A stretch of 7,324 bases of DNA from Patescibacteria group bacterium (lineage in GTDB: Bacteria; Patescibacteriota; Patescibacteriia; Patescibacteriales; JAHJJO01): positions 1-7,324 of the forward strand of contig JAHJJO010000100.1 of assembly GCA_018822835.1 (NCBI GenBank). Reading direction: 5' to 3'. Each line of letters opens with the position of its first letter. Positions within the stretch are counted from its first letter, which is position 1. The notes under the pieces are model-generated. The model was not told the DNA's origin and made no database searches. It worked only from the letters and a program-made list of their open reading frames with translations. Both the position numbers and the translations under genes were made by a program. This document shows, in pieces, positions 1 through 5,818 of the stretch.

Positions 1-102
1 ATGAAATTTCTTTGACAAAGCATTAACACTTTCATTAGAATTCTGAATCTCTTGTCTTATAGCCAATGTTGTTCTTGCATTTTTATGTAATTTGATTTGC
101 AT
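1..102 (-). CDS. IS481-like transposase, N-terminal fragment (cut by window edge)
   Basis: An ATG at 102-100 on the minus strand opens a frame that stays open for 34 codons to the window edge. The peptide begins MQIKLHKNARTT and continues with IRQEIQNSNESVNALSKKFH. This matches my memory of the N-terminus of IS481-family transposases: an HKNA-TTP-type start followed by an 'I..S..S...LA..F.VS' helix-turn-helix that binds the transposon ends. The DDE catalytic core would lie beyond the window, so I cannot tell whether the gene is intact. A good promoter lies directly upstream. The inverted terminal repeat of the element may end near 157, where the minus strand reads TGTTAAAC, but the other end is not visible. 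It could instead be another HTH-containing integrase. Confidence 0.6.
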   Translation of the reverse strand, partial: MQIKLHKNARTTLAIRQEIQNSNESVNALSKKFH

Positions 103-110
103 ACGTTATT

Positions 111-139
111 AGTATATCACATAACGTAGCGTTAGTTAA
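111..139 (-). promoter_or_regulatory. Promoter of the transposase gene
   Basis: On the minus strand TTAACT (139-134) is followed after 17 bases by TATACT (116-111), with TG one base ahead of the -10, making an extended -10. The -35 matches the sigma-70 consensus at 4 of 6 positions and the -10 at 5 of 6. Only 8 bases separate the -10 from the ATG at 102, so transcription would start at or within a base or two of the start codon. That would give a leaderless message. Confidence 0.5.
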
Positions 140-154
140 CAAATAGATAGTTTA

Positions 155-206
155 ACAGGGCGAGGAAATATGTTTCTAATATATTTCCAGACCCTGTCTT
201 TTTTTT
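155..206 (+). terminator. Hairpin with T-run, rho-independent terminator-like
   Basis: ACAGGG (155-160) pairs with CCCTGT (192-197), and GGAAATAT (164-171) pairs with ATATTTCC (181-188). A 3x3 internal mismatch separates the two helices and the loop is 9 bases. Eight T residues follow at 199-206, so the orientation is rightward. No rightward gene is seen upstream in the window. It may insulate recG from read-through, or end a gene disrupted by the transposase element. Its left base overlaps the possible element end at 157, so it could belong to the mobile element. Confidence 0.5.
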
Positions 207-260
207 ATGTTTAAATGTATATGCTAAAATAATTCAAATTTGCATCATGAACCACTTTTT

Positions 261-287
261 TGTTATGTGTTACGTGTTATGTGTTAT
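261..287. repeat. GTTATGTGTTACGT-type repeat upstream of recG
   Basis: The stretch consists of tandem GTTATGTG/GTTACGTG-like units. It is the inverse complement, with a few differences, of the arm at 2499-2529 and matches the direct orientation of the arm at 2556-2586. recG is therefore flanked by oppositely oriented copies of one repeat family. A related short piece (ATAACGTAGCGTTA) lies at 121-134. The repeat runs directly into the recG -10 box. Confidence 0.5.
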
Positions 288-290
288 AAT
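282..290 (+). promoter_or_regulatory. Extended -10 promoter of recG
   Basis: The bases read TGTTATAAT, a TGn extended -10 with a perfect TATAAT at 285-290. No convincing -35 is seen 16-18 bases upstream, where repeat sequence lies, and an extended -10 can work without one. Six bases separate it from the ATG at 297, so the transcript would begin close to that codon. This also argues for 297 rather than the upstream TTG at 240 as the start. Confidence 0.5.
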
Positions 291-296
291 GTTTTT

Positions 297-2510
297 ATGT
301 TAACACTAAAAACTGAAATCTCAAAAATTAATAAAATTGGCGCTGGAATGACTAATAAATTAAAAAAGTTAGGGCTTAAAACAGTTCAAGATTTGATTTT
401 TCATTTTCCATTCAGATATGATGATTTCACAAAAATAACAGCAATAAGTAAACTTCAGCCGGAAACAAGCGCTAATGTTGTTGGAAAAATTGAATTAATT
501 CAAAATAAACGAAGCTTGCATAAAAGAATGAATATTACGGAAGCGTTAGTGAGCGATGACAGCGAAACTGTTAAAATTATATGGTTTAATCAACCGTTTA
601 TCGCGCGTAATCTGCATGTTGGAGATAAAGTATCCTTGGCTGGAAAAATAGAAAGCGACTATTCAGGCATGACAATGAAATCGCCTGCTTATGAAAAAAT
701 AATTAATAATCAAACATTACACACGCAAGGGCTTGTGCCTAATTATCATCTAACTGGCAATATTACTCAAAAACAAGTTAGATTTTTAATAAAACAAATT
801 ATTAGTTTGGCTGACCAAATTATTGACTGGCTTCCTGATTCAATAAAAAATAATTTAAATTTATTAAATTTAGTTGACGCTGTAACAAAAATTCATTTCC
901 CTAAAACTAATACTGATATTGAACAAGCTAAAAAAAGACTGGGCTTTGATGAACTTTTTTTAATTCAACTGCAATCGCAACTGATTAAAAAACAAATCAA
1001 ATCTAAAAAAGCAATAGCAGTAAAGTTTTTAGAAAAAGAAACAAAGCAATTTGTTAAAAATTTGAATTTTAAGTTAACAGATGCCCAACGTAAAGCAGCG
1101 TGGGAAATTTTACAGGACATTGGTCAAAGCACTCCGATGTCGCGTTTGCTTGAAGGAGATGTTGGTAGTGGAAAAACAGTTGTAGCAGTAATTGCTATGT
1201 TAAATGTTGCGTTAAATAATAAACTTGGTGGGCAATCTGCGTTAATGGTTCCAACGGAAATTTTAGCGCAACAACACTTTAATTCTATTTCAAAATTATT
1301 AGCTGGCACAGGTATTAAAATTGGACTTATTACTAGAAGCGAGAAAAAGATGAATAATGAATTAGGAATTAGGAAGAAGGAATTAGAAATAAAAAATAAA
1401 AAATTAAATCAAAAAGAGAATAAGAAAAATAAAAAAATTCATAATTCCAAATTCATAATTCATAATTCCAATATTATTATTGGGACGCATGCTTTAATTC
1501 AAGAAAAAATAAAATTTAAAAATTTAGTTTTAGCAATAATTGATGAACAACATCGGTTTGGCGTTGAGCAGAGAAAAATGTTGGTTGAAAAAGCGGGGGT
1601 AAAAGAAGCAGAGACAGAAGTTGAGCTTCTGTCCGCTGATTCGGCGGACAGAAGCTCAACTTCTGTCTCTGCTTTAACTTCTAATAAAAATCGCCAATCG
1701 AAAATTCCCCACATTCTTTCAATGACAGCAACGCCAATACCGCGCAGTTTAGCATTAGCTTTGCATGGTAATTTAGATATTTCAATAATTAATGAAATGC
1801 CCAAAGGAAGAAAAAAAGTTATTACAAAAATTGTGCCTGAAGAAAATCGCCAAAAAGCTTATGATTTTATTCAGGAACAAATTAAAAACAATAGACAGGT
1901 TTTTGTAATTTGTCCTTTAATTGATTTTTCTGATAAACTCGGCGTTAAATCAGTAAAGCAAGAATTTGAAAAATTAGATAAACAAATTTTTCCTAATTTA
2001 TCTATTGCTATTTTACACGGCAGAATGAAGTCAAAAGAAAAAGAAACAATAATGCGAGATTTTTTAAATAATAAAATTAATATATTAATCGCTACTTCAG
2101 TAGTTGAAGTTGGAATAGATGTTCCAAACGCGTCAATAATGATGATAGAAGGATCTGATAGATTTGGTCTTTCCCAGCTTCACCAATTTCGCGGAAGAGT
2201 TGGTAGAAGTGAACATCAATCTTATTGCTTTTTATTTACAGATAATTCTTCTGAAAAAACCTCAGATCGTTTACAAGCTTTAGTGGACTGCGATGACGGC
2301 TTTGCTTTAGCAAAAATGGATTTGAAATTCAGAGGACCTGGTGAAGTTTATGGCACTGCTCAAACAGGTTTTCCAGAATTAAAAATAGCTTCTTTATTTG
2401 ATTATAACTCAATCAAACAAGCAAGAGATCAAGTAGAACGTTTGCTTAATCAAGATTTTGATTTAAAAAATTATCCTGAGCTAAAGAAACGTATGGCTCA
2501 TAACGCATAA
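297..2510 (+). CDS. recG: ATP-dependent DNA helicase RecG
   Basis: RecG remodels stalled replication forks and Holliday junctions with its wedge domain and a superfamily 2 motor. In the 737-residue product the N-terminal wedge region carries the 'GAGMTNKLKKLGLKTVQDLI' helix-hairpin and 'HFPFRYDD'. Walker A GDVGSGKT is at 287-294, DEQH (motif II) at 416-419, TATP (motif III) at 477-480, the QLHQFRGRVGRS motif VI at about 627-638, and the RecG-specific TRG-like segment RGPGEVYGTAQ follows near 680. All motor motifs are intact. The ATG at 297 was chosen because homology starts there and a -10 box ends at 290; the frame extends back to a TTG at 240 with unlikely sequence. The protein is longer than the usual 680-700 residues because of two repeat-derived inserts, at about 356-391 and 437-460. 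The last residues and stop come from the intergenic repeat at 2499. No Shine-Dalgarno sequence is seen. Identity is very secure; activity despite the inserts is inferred. Confidence 0.96.
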   Translation: MLTLKTEISKINKIGAGMTNKLKKLGLKTVQDLIFHFPFRYDDFTKITAISKLQPETSANVVGKIELIQNKRSLHKRMNITEALVSDDSETVKIIWFNQPFIARNLHVGDKVSLAGKIESDYSGMTMKSPAYEKIINNQTLHTQGLVPNYHLTGNITQKQVRFLIKQIISLADQIIDWLPDSIKNNLNLLNLVDAVTKIHFPKTNTDIEQAKKRLGFDELFLIQLQSQLIKKQIKSKKAIAVKFLEKETKQFVKNLNFKLTDAQRKAAWEILQDIGQSTPMSRLLEGDVGSGKTVVAVIAMLNVALNNKLGGQSALMVPTEILAQQHFNSISKLLAGTGIKIGLITRSEKKMNNELGIRKKELEIKNKKLNQKENKKNKKIHNSKFIIHNSNIIIGTHALIQEKIKFKNLVLAIIDEQHRFGVEQRKMLVEKAGVKEAETEVELLSADSADRSSTSVSALTSNKNRQSKIPHILSMTATPIPRSLALALHGNLDISIINEMPKGRKKVITKIVPEENRQKAYDFIQEQIKNNRQVFVICPLIDFSDKLGVKSVKQEFEKLDKQIFPNLSIAILHGRMKSKEKETIMRDFLNNKINILIATSVVEVGIDVPNASIMMIEGSDRFGLSQLHQFRGRVGRSEHQSYCFLFTDNSSEKTSDRLQALVDCDDGFALAKMDLKFRGPGEVYGTAQTGFPELKIASLFDYNSIKQARDQVERLLNQDFDLKNYPELKKRMAHNA
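1362..1469. repeat. AT-rich repeat carried in frame inside recG
   Basis: This stretch encodes a lysine- and asparagine-rich segment, residues about 356-391, between the 'LITRS' region and 'IIIGTHALIQ', where RecG proteins usually have a shorter linker. TTCATAATTCC occurs twice in direct orientation (from 1438 and again ending at 1469). The right part (1436-1469) is partly complementary to GAATTAGGAATTAGG-like sequence at about 1352-1386. It therefore looks like an AATT-type intergenic inverted repeat that has been accepted by the reading frame. The exact boundaries of the insertion are uncertain. Confidence 0.5.
1606..1674. repeat. 69-bp near-perfect palindrome in frame inside recG
   Basis: Every position from 1606 to 1639 is complementary to its mirror position about the central base 1640, except 1637/1643, which would be a G-U pair in RNA. 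The length is 23 codons, so the reading frame is kept. It encodes RecG residues 437-460 between motif II (DEQH) and motif III (TATP), where other RecG proteins have only a short loop. The antisense frame through the palindrome reads almost the same peptide (…ETEVELLSA…SADRSSTSVSA). The core CCGCTGATTCGGCGG recurs, with two changes, in the hairpin near 6771. It behaves like a palindromic mobile element tolerated in a protein-coding gene. Confidence 0.9.
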
Positions 2511-2586
2511 CGTGGAACGCATAACGTAAATACAAATATGTGCCTTGATAGAGCATTACGTTATGTGTTCCACGTTATGCGTTATG
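2499..2586. repeat. Inverted repeat (31-bp arms) at the recG-recJ junction
   Basis: Arms 2499-2529 and 2556-2586 are complementary at 30 of 31 positions, around a 26-base loop. The arms are built from CATAACG units. Both convergent genes end inside them: the recG stop (2508-2510) and the recJ stop (2577-2575) occupy mirror positions, and each is preceded by the codons CAT AAC GCA, so both proteins end in His-Asn-Ala. No T-run follows either arm, so it is not a classic terminator, though such a stem could still stop transcription in both directions. Confidence 0.9.
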
Positions 2587-4296
2587 CGCGTTCCGCATAT
2601 CAATTACTCTAATCTGTGATTCTCTTGTTCCATTAAATTCATTCATTTCCGCGTAATATACAACATCAACATAGTTTCCAATTTGTAAATCTTTCCATTT
2701 TTCAGCTTCGCCAAATGCCAAAGCCCATAAGCCATTAATTCGAAATTTAATATGGTTGCCATTAACTCCCATGTTGACTATTTTGCTAATACAAACTTTT
2801 TTGCTAATAAATATTGGCCTTGGATTATTTTGTCCGAATGGAGCGCATTTGTTGATTTGATTGATTAAATCTTCATTTATTTCATTTATATTTAGTTCGC
2901 ATTCTATTTTTAATTTTGGCTGTAAATTTATTTTTGCTAATCTTTTCTTTGCTAATTTTTTTATTTGCAAGGAGAATTTTTCTAAATTTTCAGGCAACAA
3001 ACTAAAACCGCAAGCGCCTGGATGTCCTCCGTAATTGCTTAAAAAATCATTGCATTGCTCAAGCGCCTCTCTGATATCAAATTCTTCAATGCTTCTTCCT
3101 GATCCTTTTAAATTATTATTTTCGTCTTTTGTGATTATTAAAGTTGGTTTATAATATCTATCGCAAATTCTGCCAGCAGCCAAACCAATAACTCCTTCGT
3201 TCCATGTTTTAGATTCCTGTTCTTCAAAAGGACAAACACCAATAATAATTTTATTATCTTTTTGAACATCTGCCTGTTTTTCTATTTCCCGAACAATTTG
3301 TTCTGTAATTTTTTGTCTATCAATATTTTTATCATTTAACCGATTAGCTAAAAACGCGGCTTCTTCTTGATTTTTAGTTATTAATAATTCAAAGGCAGTA
3401 TTAGCATGATCCATTCTTCCTGCCGCATTCAAGCGAGGCGCAATTTGAAATCCAACATTCCATGTATCTAATGTTTTATTGTTATTCTGAATTAATTTTA
3501 TAAGCTCTGTCAATCCTGTTTTTTTTGTTTTATTTAATTTTTTCAATCCATGTTTTACTAAAATTCTATTTTCTCCAAGAAGGCTAACGCAGTCCGCTAT
3601 AGTGCCGATAGCGATTAAATCAAGCATACTATTTTCAAGTTTTTGTTTGATTTCATCTGTTAAAGTTGATTTGTTGATTATTGCCTTGGCTAATTTAAAA
3701 GCAACACCAACTCCTGCTAAAAATTTAAAACTATATTTTTCATTTTTATTATGAGCATTAATAGTCAAACATTTAGGCAATTTTTCCTGTTTTGGCGGAA
3801 TATGATGGTCAGTAATTATGACATCAATATCTAAACTTTTGGCATATTCAACTTCAGTTTTATTGCAAATTCCAGCATCTACTGTAATAATTAATTTAAT
3901 ATTTTTTTGCGCTAATTCTTTAATTGCTTTTTTATTTAATCCATATCCTTCGGTTTTTCTGTCAGGCAAATATACTTCAGTATCTGCTTTTAAGATTGTT
4001 AATATTTTTACAAGCACGGCAGAAGCAGTCACTCCGTCCGCATCGTAATCTCCATAAACCGCAATTTTATTGTGTTTTTTAATGTGCTGAATTATTAAAT
4101 TAACTGATTTATCCATATCATTAAATAAAAATGGGTCAAGCAAATTATGATAATCAGGATTTAAAAATTCTTTAATTTCTTTTTTTTCTATTATATTCCT
4201 ATTAAAAAGCAACTGTAAAACAACCCTGTTATATTCAGGGTGTTTATTAATAAAATTTGATTGAATTTTTGGAAAAATTTCCCAAATTTTAGGCAT
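2575..4296 (-). CDS. recJ: Single-stranded-DNA-specific exonuclease RecJ
   Basis: RecJ degrades single-stranded DNA 5' to 3' with two metal ions, in recombination (RecF pathway), mismatch repair and base-excision repair. In the 573-residue product the DHH-domain motif DYDADG is at 83-88, VDAG at 139-142, DHH at 163-165 and APRLNAAGRMD near 286-296. The DHHA1 domain follows with GSGRS near 399 and GGHPGACGF at 423-431. A C-terminal OB-like region ends the protein. All expected metal ligands appear present and the length fits bacterial RecJ. The ATG at 4296 is preferred to a TTG two codons upstream. No Shine-Dalgarno sequence or clear promoter is seen, because the upstream sequence is a repeat arm beginning at 4301. 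The final residues after 'VIDM' (RNAHNA) derive largely from the repeat shared with recG. It converges on recG, and the pairing of two repair genes may be chance. Confidence 0.96.
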   Translation of the reverse strand: MPKIWEIFPKIQSNFINKHPEYNRVVLQLLFNRNIIEKKEIKEFLNPDYHNLLDPFLFNDMDKSVNLIIQHIKKHNKIAVYGDYDADGVTASAVLVKILTILKADTEVYLPDRKTEGYGLNKKAIKELAQKNIKLIITVDAGICNKTEVEYAKSLDIDVIITDHHIPPKQEKLPKCLTINAHNKNEKYSFKFLAGVGVAFKLAKAIINKSTLTDEIKQKLENSMLDLIAIGTIADCVSLLGENRILVKHGLKKLNKTKKTGLTELIKLIQNNNKTLDTWNVGFQIAPRLNAAGRMDHANTAFELLITKNQEEAAFLANRLNDKNIDRQKITEQIVREIEKQADVQKDNKIIIGVCPFEEQESKTWNEGVIGLAAGRICDRYYKPTLIITKDENNNLKGSGRSIEEFDIREALEQCNDFLSNYGGHPGACGFSLLPENLEKFSLQIKKLAKKRLAKINLQPKLKIECELNINEINEDLINQINKCAPFGQNNPRPIFISKKVCISKIVNMGVNGNHIKFRINGLWALAFGEAEKWKDLQIGNYVDVVYYAEMNEFNGTRESQIRVIDMRNAHNA

Positions 4297-4300
4297 AAAC

Positions 4301-4337
4301 AATCAATTAACAATTACCAATTATCAATTACAAATTA
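4301..4337. repeat. AATTAAC/AATTACC repeat, left arm
   Basis: This 37-base arm is the reverse complement of the arm at 4718-4747 apart from one extra 7-base unit (roughly ATTACCA). It lies five bases before the recJ start codon, in the region where recJ expression signals would be expected. Together the two arms enclose the miniprotein gene. Confidence 0.75.
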
Positions 4338-4412
4338 ATTTTAATTTAATTACATTTGTAATTTTTAAAAATAGAAATTAAAGAAATTGAAAATTCGTTT
4401 AAGTCTTTGCCA

Positions 4413-4532
4413 TTAAAAAAAGGCTGCGCCGATTGTCCAAAGCATCATGCTTAAAATAACTATTACTGCAACAACTGCCCAAACTATTTTATGTATTATT
4501 TTCTTTTTAATTTTAATTTTTAATTTTTGCAT
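4413..4532 (-). CDS. 39-residue membrane miniprotein
   Basis: The ATG at 4532 opens a 39-codon frame ending in TAA at 4413. The product has a strongly basic start (MQKLKIKIKKKIIHK) followed by one hydrophobic segment, residues about 16-39, containing VVAVIVILSMMLWTIGAAF. It is expected to be a single-pass membrane protein with the lysine-rich end in the cytoplasm. The basic start could also be read as a signal anchor. Short proteins with this Lys-rich/one-helix pattern ending in 'LWTIG' look familiar to me from CPR genomes, but I cannot name a function. A TATAAA hexamer ends 7 bases before the ATG. Codon choice (mixed GGC, GCA, ACA) and the clean hydrophobic pattern in otherwise AT-rich, non-coding sequence support a real gene. 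Confidence 0.6.
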   Translation of the reverse strand: MQKLKIKIKKKIIHKIVWAVVAVIVILSMMLWTIGAAFF

Positions 4533-4539
4533 TATATTG

Positions 4540-4545
4540 TTTATA
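4540..4545 (-). promoter_or_regulatory. -10 box of the miniprotein gene
   Basis: TATAAA on the minus strand ends 7 bases before the ATG at 4532, the same spacing as in the TPR gene. No convincing -35 is present. In sequence this AT-rich the hexamer could be chance. Confidence 0.3.
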
Positions 4546-4594
4546 TTTGTATAGCCAATCTACGTAGAATTATCATTTTTTTTATTATAAGTCC

Positions 4595-4629
4595 CTTTTT
4601 GTAATCCGTCCACGGCAGATGACAAAAAG
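4595..4629. repeat. Small imperfect palindrome
   Basis: CTTTTTGT (4595-4602) pairs with ACAAAAAG (4622-4629), and several inner bases also pair about the centre at 4612 (AATC/GAT and G-C pairs). It is GC-richer than its surroundings and lies in the non-coding stretch between the miniprotein gene and the tRNA. No T-run follows to make it a terminator. The rest of 4533-4749 holds no coding sequence I can support. Confidence 0.4.
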
Positions 4630-4717
4630 AAATGTTGATAAGTAAAGATTGGATGATTATTTTAAATATATTGACTATACTTTTCTTGGCAAATTTAAAA
4701 TTAATTAATTTCATTCG

Positions 4718-4747
4718 TAATTTGTAATTGATAATTGTTAATTGATT
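4718..4747. repeat. AATTAAC/AATTACC repeat, right arm
   Basis: This is the inverted partner of the arm at 4301-4337. It ends two bases from the 3' CCA end of the tRNA-Thr gene. The tRNA transcript would therefore run straight into repeat sequence, and no T-rich terminator is visible for it. Confidence 0.75.
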
Positions 4748-4749
4748 AG

Positions 4750-4824
<75 letters not shown>

Positions 4825-4830
4825 AAGATT

Positions 4831-4927
4831 AGTTCGTAAAGTCTATAAAGTCTATAAAGTCAAAAGTCAATTGGCTTGATGCGCTAATTTGGACTTTCGA
4901 CTTTGTGGACTTTATAGACTTTGGACT
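4831..4927. repeat. AAAGTCTATAAAGTC inverted repeat between TPR gene and tRNA
   Basis: The left arm (4831-4870), with two tandem 9-base GTCTATAAA units, is imperfectly complementary to the right arm (4889-4927). The loop is 18 bases. The TPR gene's stop codon and last residues (from about VQSL) lie in the right arm. The left arm carries the promoter boxes of tRNA-Thr. It belongs to the same family as 5721-5818. Confidence 0.8.
4842..4870 (-). promoter_or_regulatory. Promoter of tRNA-Thr, inside a repeat arm
   Basis: TTGACT (4870-4865) and TATAGA (4847-4842) on the minus strand are separated by exactly 17 bases. They match the sigma-70 consensus at 5 of 6 and 4 of 6 positions. The tRNA 5' end lies 17 bases beyond the -10, leaving a leader of about 10 bases, a usual arrangement for tRNA genes. 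Confidence 0.55.
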
Positions 4928-5715
4928 AAATCTTTTAATTCTTCTAATTTTTGATTTTCAGGATTAACTTGAGCTAATTTTTCATATACACTACTAGCTA
5001 ATTCTTTGTTTTTTTGCACTATGCTGATTTCAAGTATAGCATCAAGATAGCGAGGATTGTTTGGTTCAATTTTTAATGCTTTACTAATATAATACAAAGC
5101 GGCTCTTTCATTTTCCATAGACTTATTAACTAAGTAAAGATTAAAATAAATTTCAGCCATTTCAACATTTTGATCGTCCGAATGTTTATTATGTTCTGCT
5201 AATTTCAAAATATGCTCATAAGTTTGCCGAGATTCTTTATAATTTTTACATTTAAAATAAACATCTGCTAATAATTCAAACGCTTTTAAATTTTTACTGT
5301 CAAAGGCGATTATTTCTATTAATTTTTGTTCAGCGTCTTGAAAATTTTCTTGATCTATTAATTCTTCAATTTCATTGAACAATCCTTGAATCACTTTTTC
5401 TCTATGTGTTGCTGATAAAATTGAATCAGCTCTCATGCTATAATGCCGCTTTAATTGCATTAATTTGTTATGAAATGCTTTTAATAAAATTTCAGATTTT
5501 GAGCTAAATATTTTATAAATTTTTCCTGATTTACTAGTCCATTTTACAAAATATCTTTTTATGCGATTTTTAATAATTTGTTCTTTAAATTGCGCTTCTT
5601 TTTCAACTTGCATATTTTCCACATCTAAATTCGCTAAAATAATAAACTTTTTTTTAGCAATAACAATAATTACAATTAAACTGATTAAAATTAAAATTAA
5701 TGGAATGATATACAT
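4912..5715 (-). CDS. Membrane-anchored TPR-repeat protein
   Basis: The 267-residue product starts with a hydrophobic helix (residues about 2-20, IIPLILILISLIVIIVIA) followed by KKK, an uncleaved anchor with the bulk of the protein probably in the cytoplasm. A basic linker (about 40-110) follows, then helix-turn-helix repeats of tetratricopeptide type at about 111-141, 144-175, 184-217 and 221-253. These contain typical 'A...L......P.N' signatures such as YYISKALKIEPNNPRYL. TPR arrays bind other proteins, so a scaffold role at the membrane is likely, but the partner is unknown and no specific family is recognised. The start is an ATG with a -10-like box 7 bases upstream. Repeats flank it on both sides, and its C-terminus is encoded in a repeat arm. 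No enzymatic motif is seen. Confidence 0.85.
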   Translation of the reverse strand: MYIIPLILILISLIVIIVIAKKKFIILANLDVENMQVEKEAQFKEQIIKNRIKRYFVKWTSKSGKIYKIFSSKSEILLKAFHNKLMQLKRHYSMRADSILSATHREKVIQGLFNEIEELIDQENFQDAEQKLIEIIAFDSKNLKAFELLADVYFKCKNYKESRQTYEHILKLAEHNKHSDDQNVEMAEIYFNLYLVNKSMENERAALYYISKALKIEPNNPRYLDAILEISIVQKNKELASSVYEKLAQVNPENQKLEELKDLVQSL

Positions 5716-5720
5716 AAATT

Positions 5721-5818
5721 AGTTTATAAAGTTCATAAAGTTATAAAGTTAAAAGTTTTTGAATTAAAAATTAATTTTTCATTTTACTTTTGACTTTATA
5801 ACTTTATAACTTTCAACT
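5721..5818. repeat. AAAGTTATAAAGTT inverted repeat between aldolase and TPR genes
   Basis: Arms 5721-5756 and 5786-5818 are imperfectly complementary. Both are built from AGTTTATAAAGTT-like units and are clearly related to the repeat at 4831-4927. One arm ends at the aldolase stop codon (5817-5819) and the other begins five bases from the TPR gene start (5715), so the repeat fills the whole spacer. Confidence 0.8.
5723..5752 (-). promoter_or_regulatory. Possible promoter of the TPR gene, inside a repeat arm
   Basis: On the minus strand TTAACT (5752-5747) and TATAAA (5728-5723) are separated by 18 bases. Seven bases separate the -10 from the ATG at 5715, so the message would be leaderless. 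The boxes come from the repeat sequence itself, so they could be coincidental. Confidence 0.4.

Noticed and set aside
240..296. N-terminal extension of RecG by 19 residues from a TTG codon at 240
   Set aside because: The extra residues (Cys/Tyr/Val-rich) are translated repeat sequence without family similarity, and a perfect extended -10 box at 282-290 lies within it. The ATG at 297 fits both homology and promoter.
1499..1804. Antisense 101-codon open frame within recG
   Set aside because: It opposes a certain gene and contains the palindrome, whose symmetry keeps the opposite strand open. No family features are seen.
3818..4048. Rightward open frame inside recJ
   Set aside because: It is antisense to the conserved DHH domain of recJ and its translation shows no family features.
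297..4296. recG-recJ as part of a defence island
   Set aside because: Both are housekeeping repair genes with all usual motifs, and no nuclease, toxin or sensor partner is encoded nearby.
4838..4870. Short CRISPR-like array of GTCTATAAA units
   Set aside because: The units are 9 bases with no spacers and belong to an inverted repeat; no cas genes are present.
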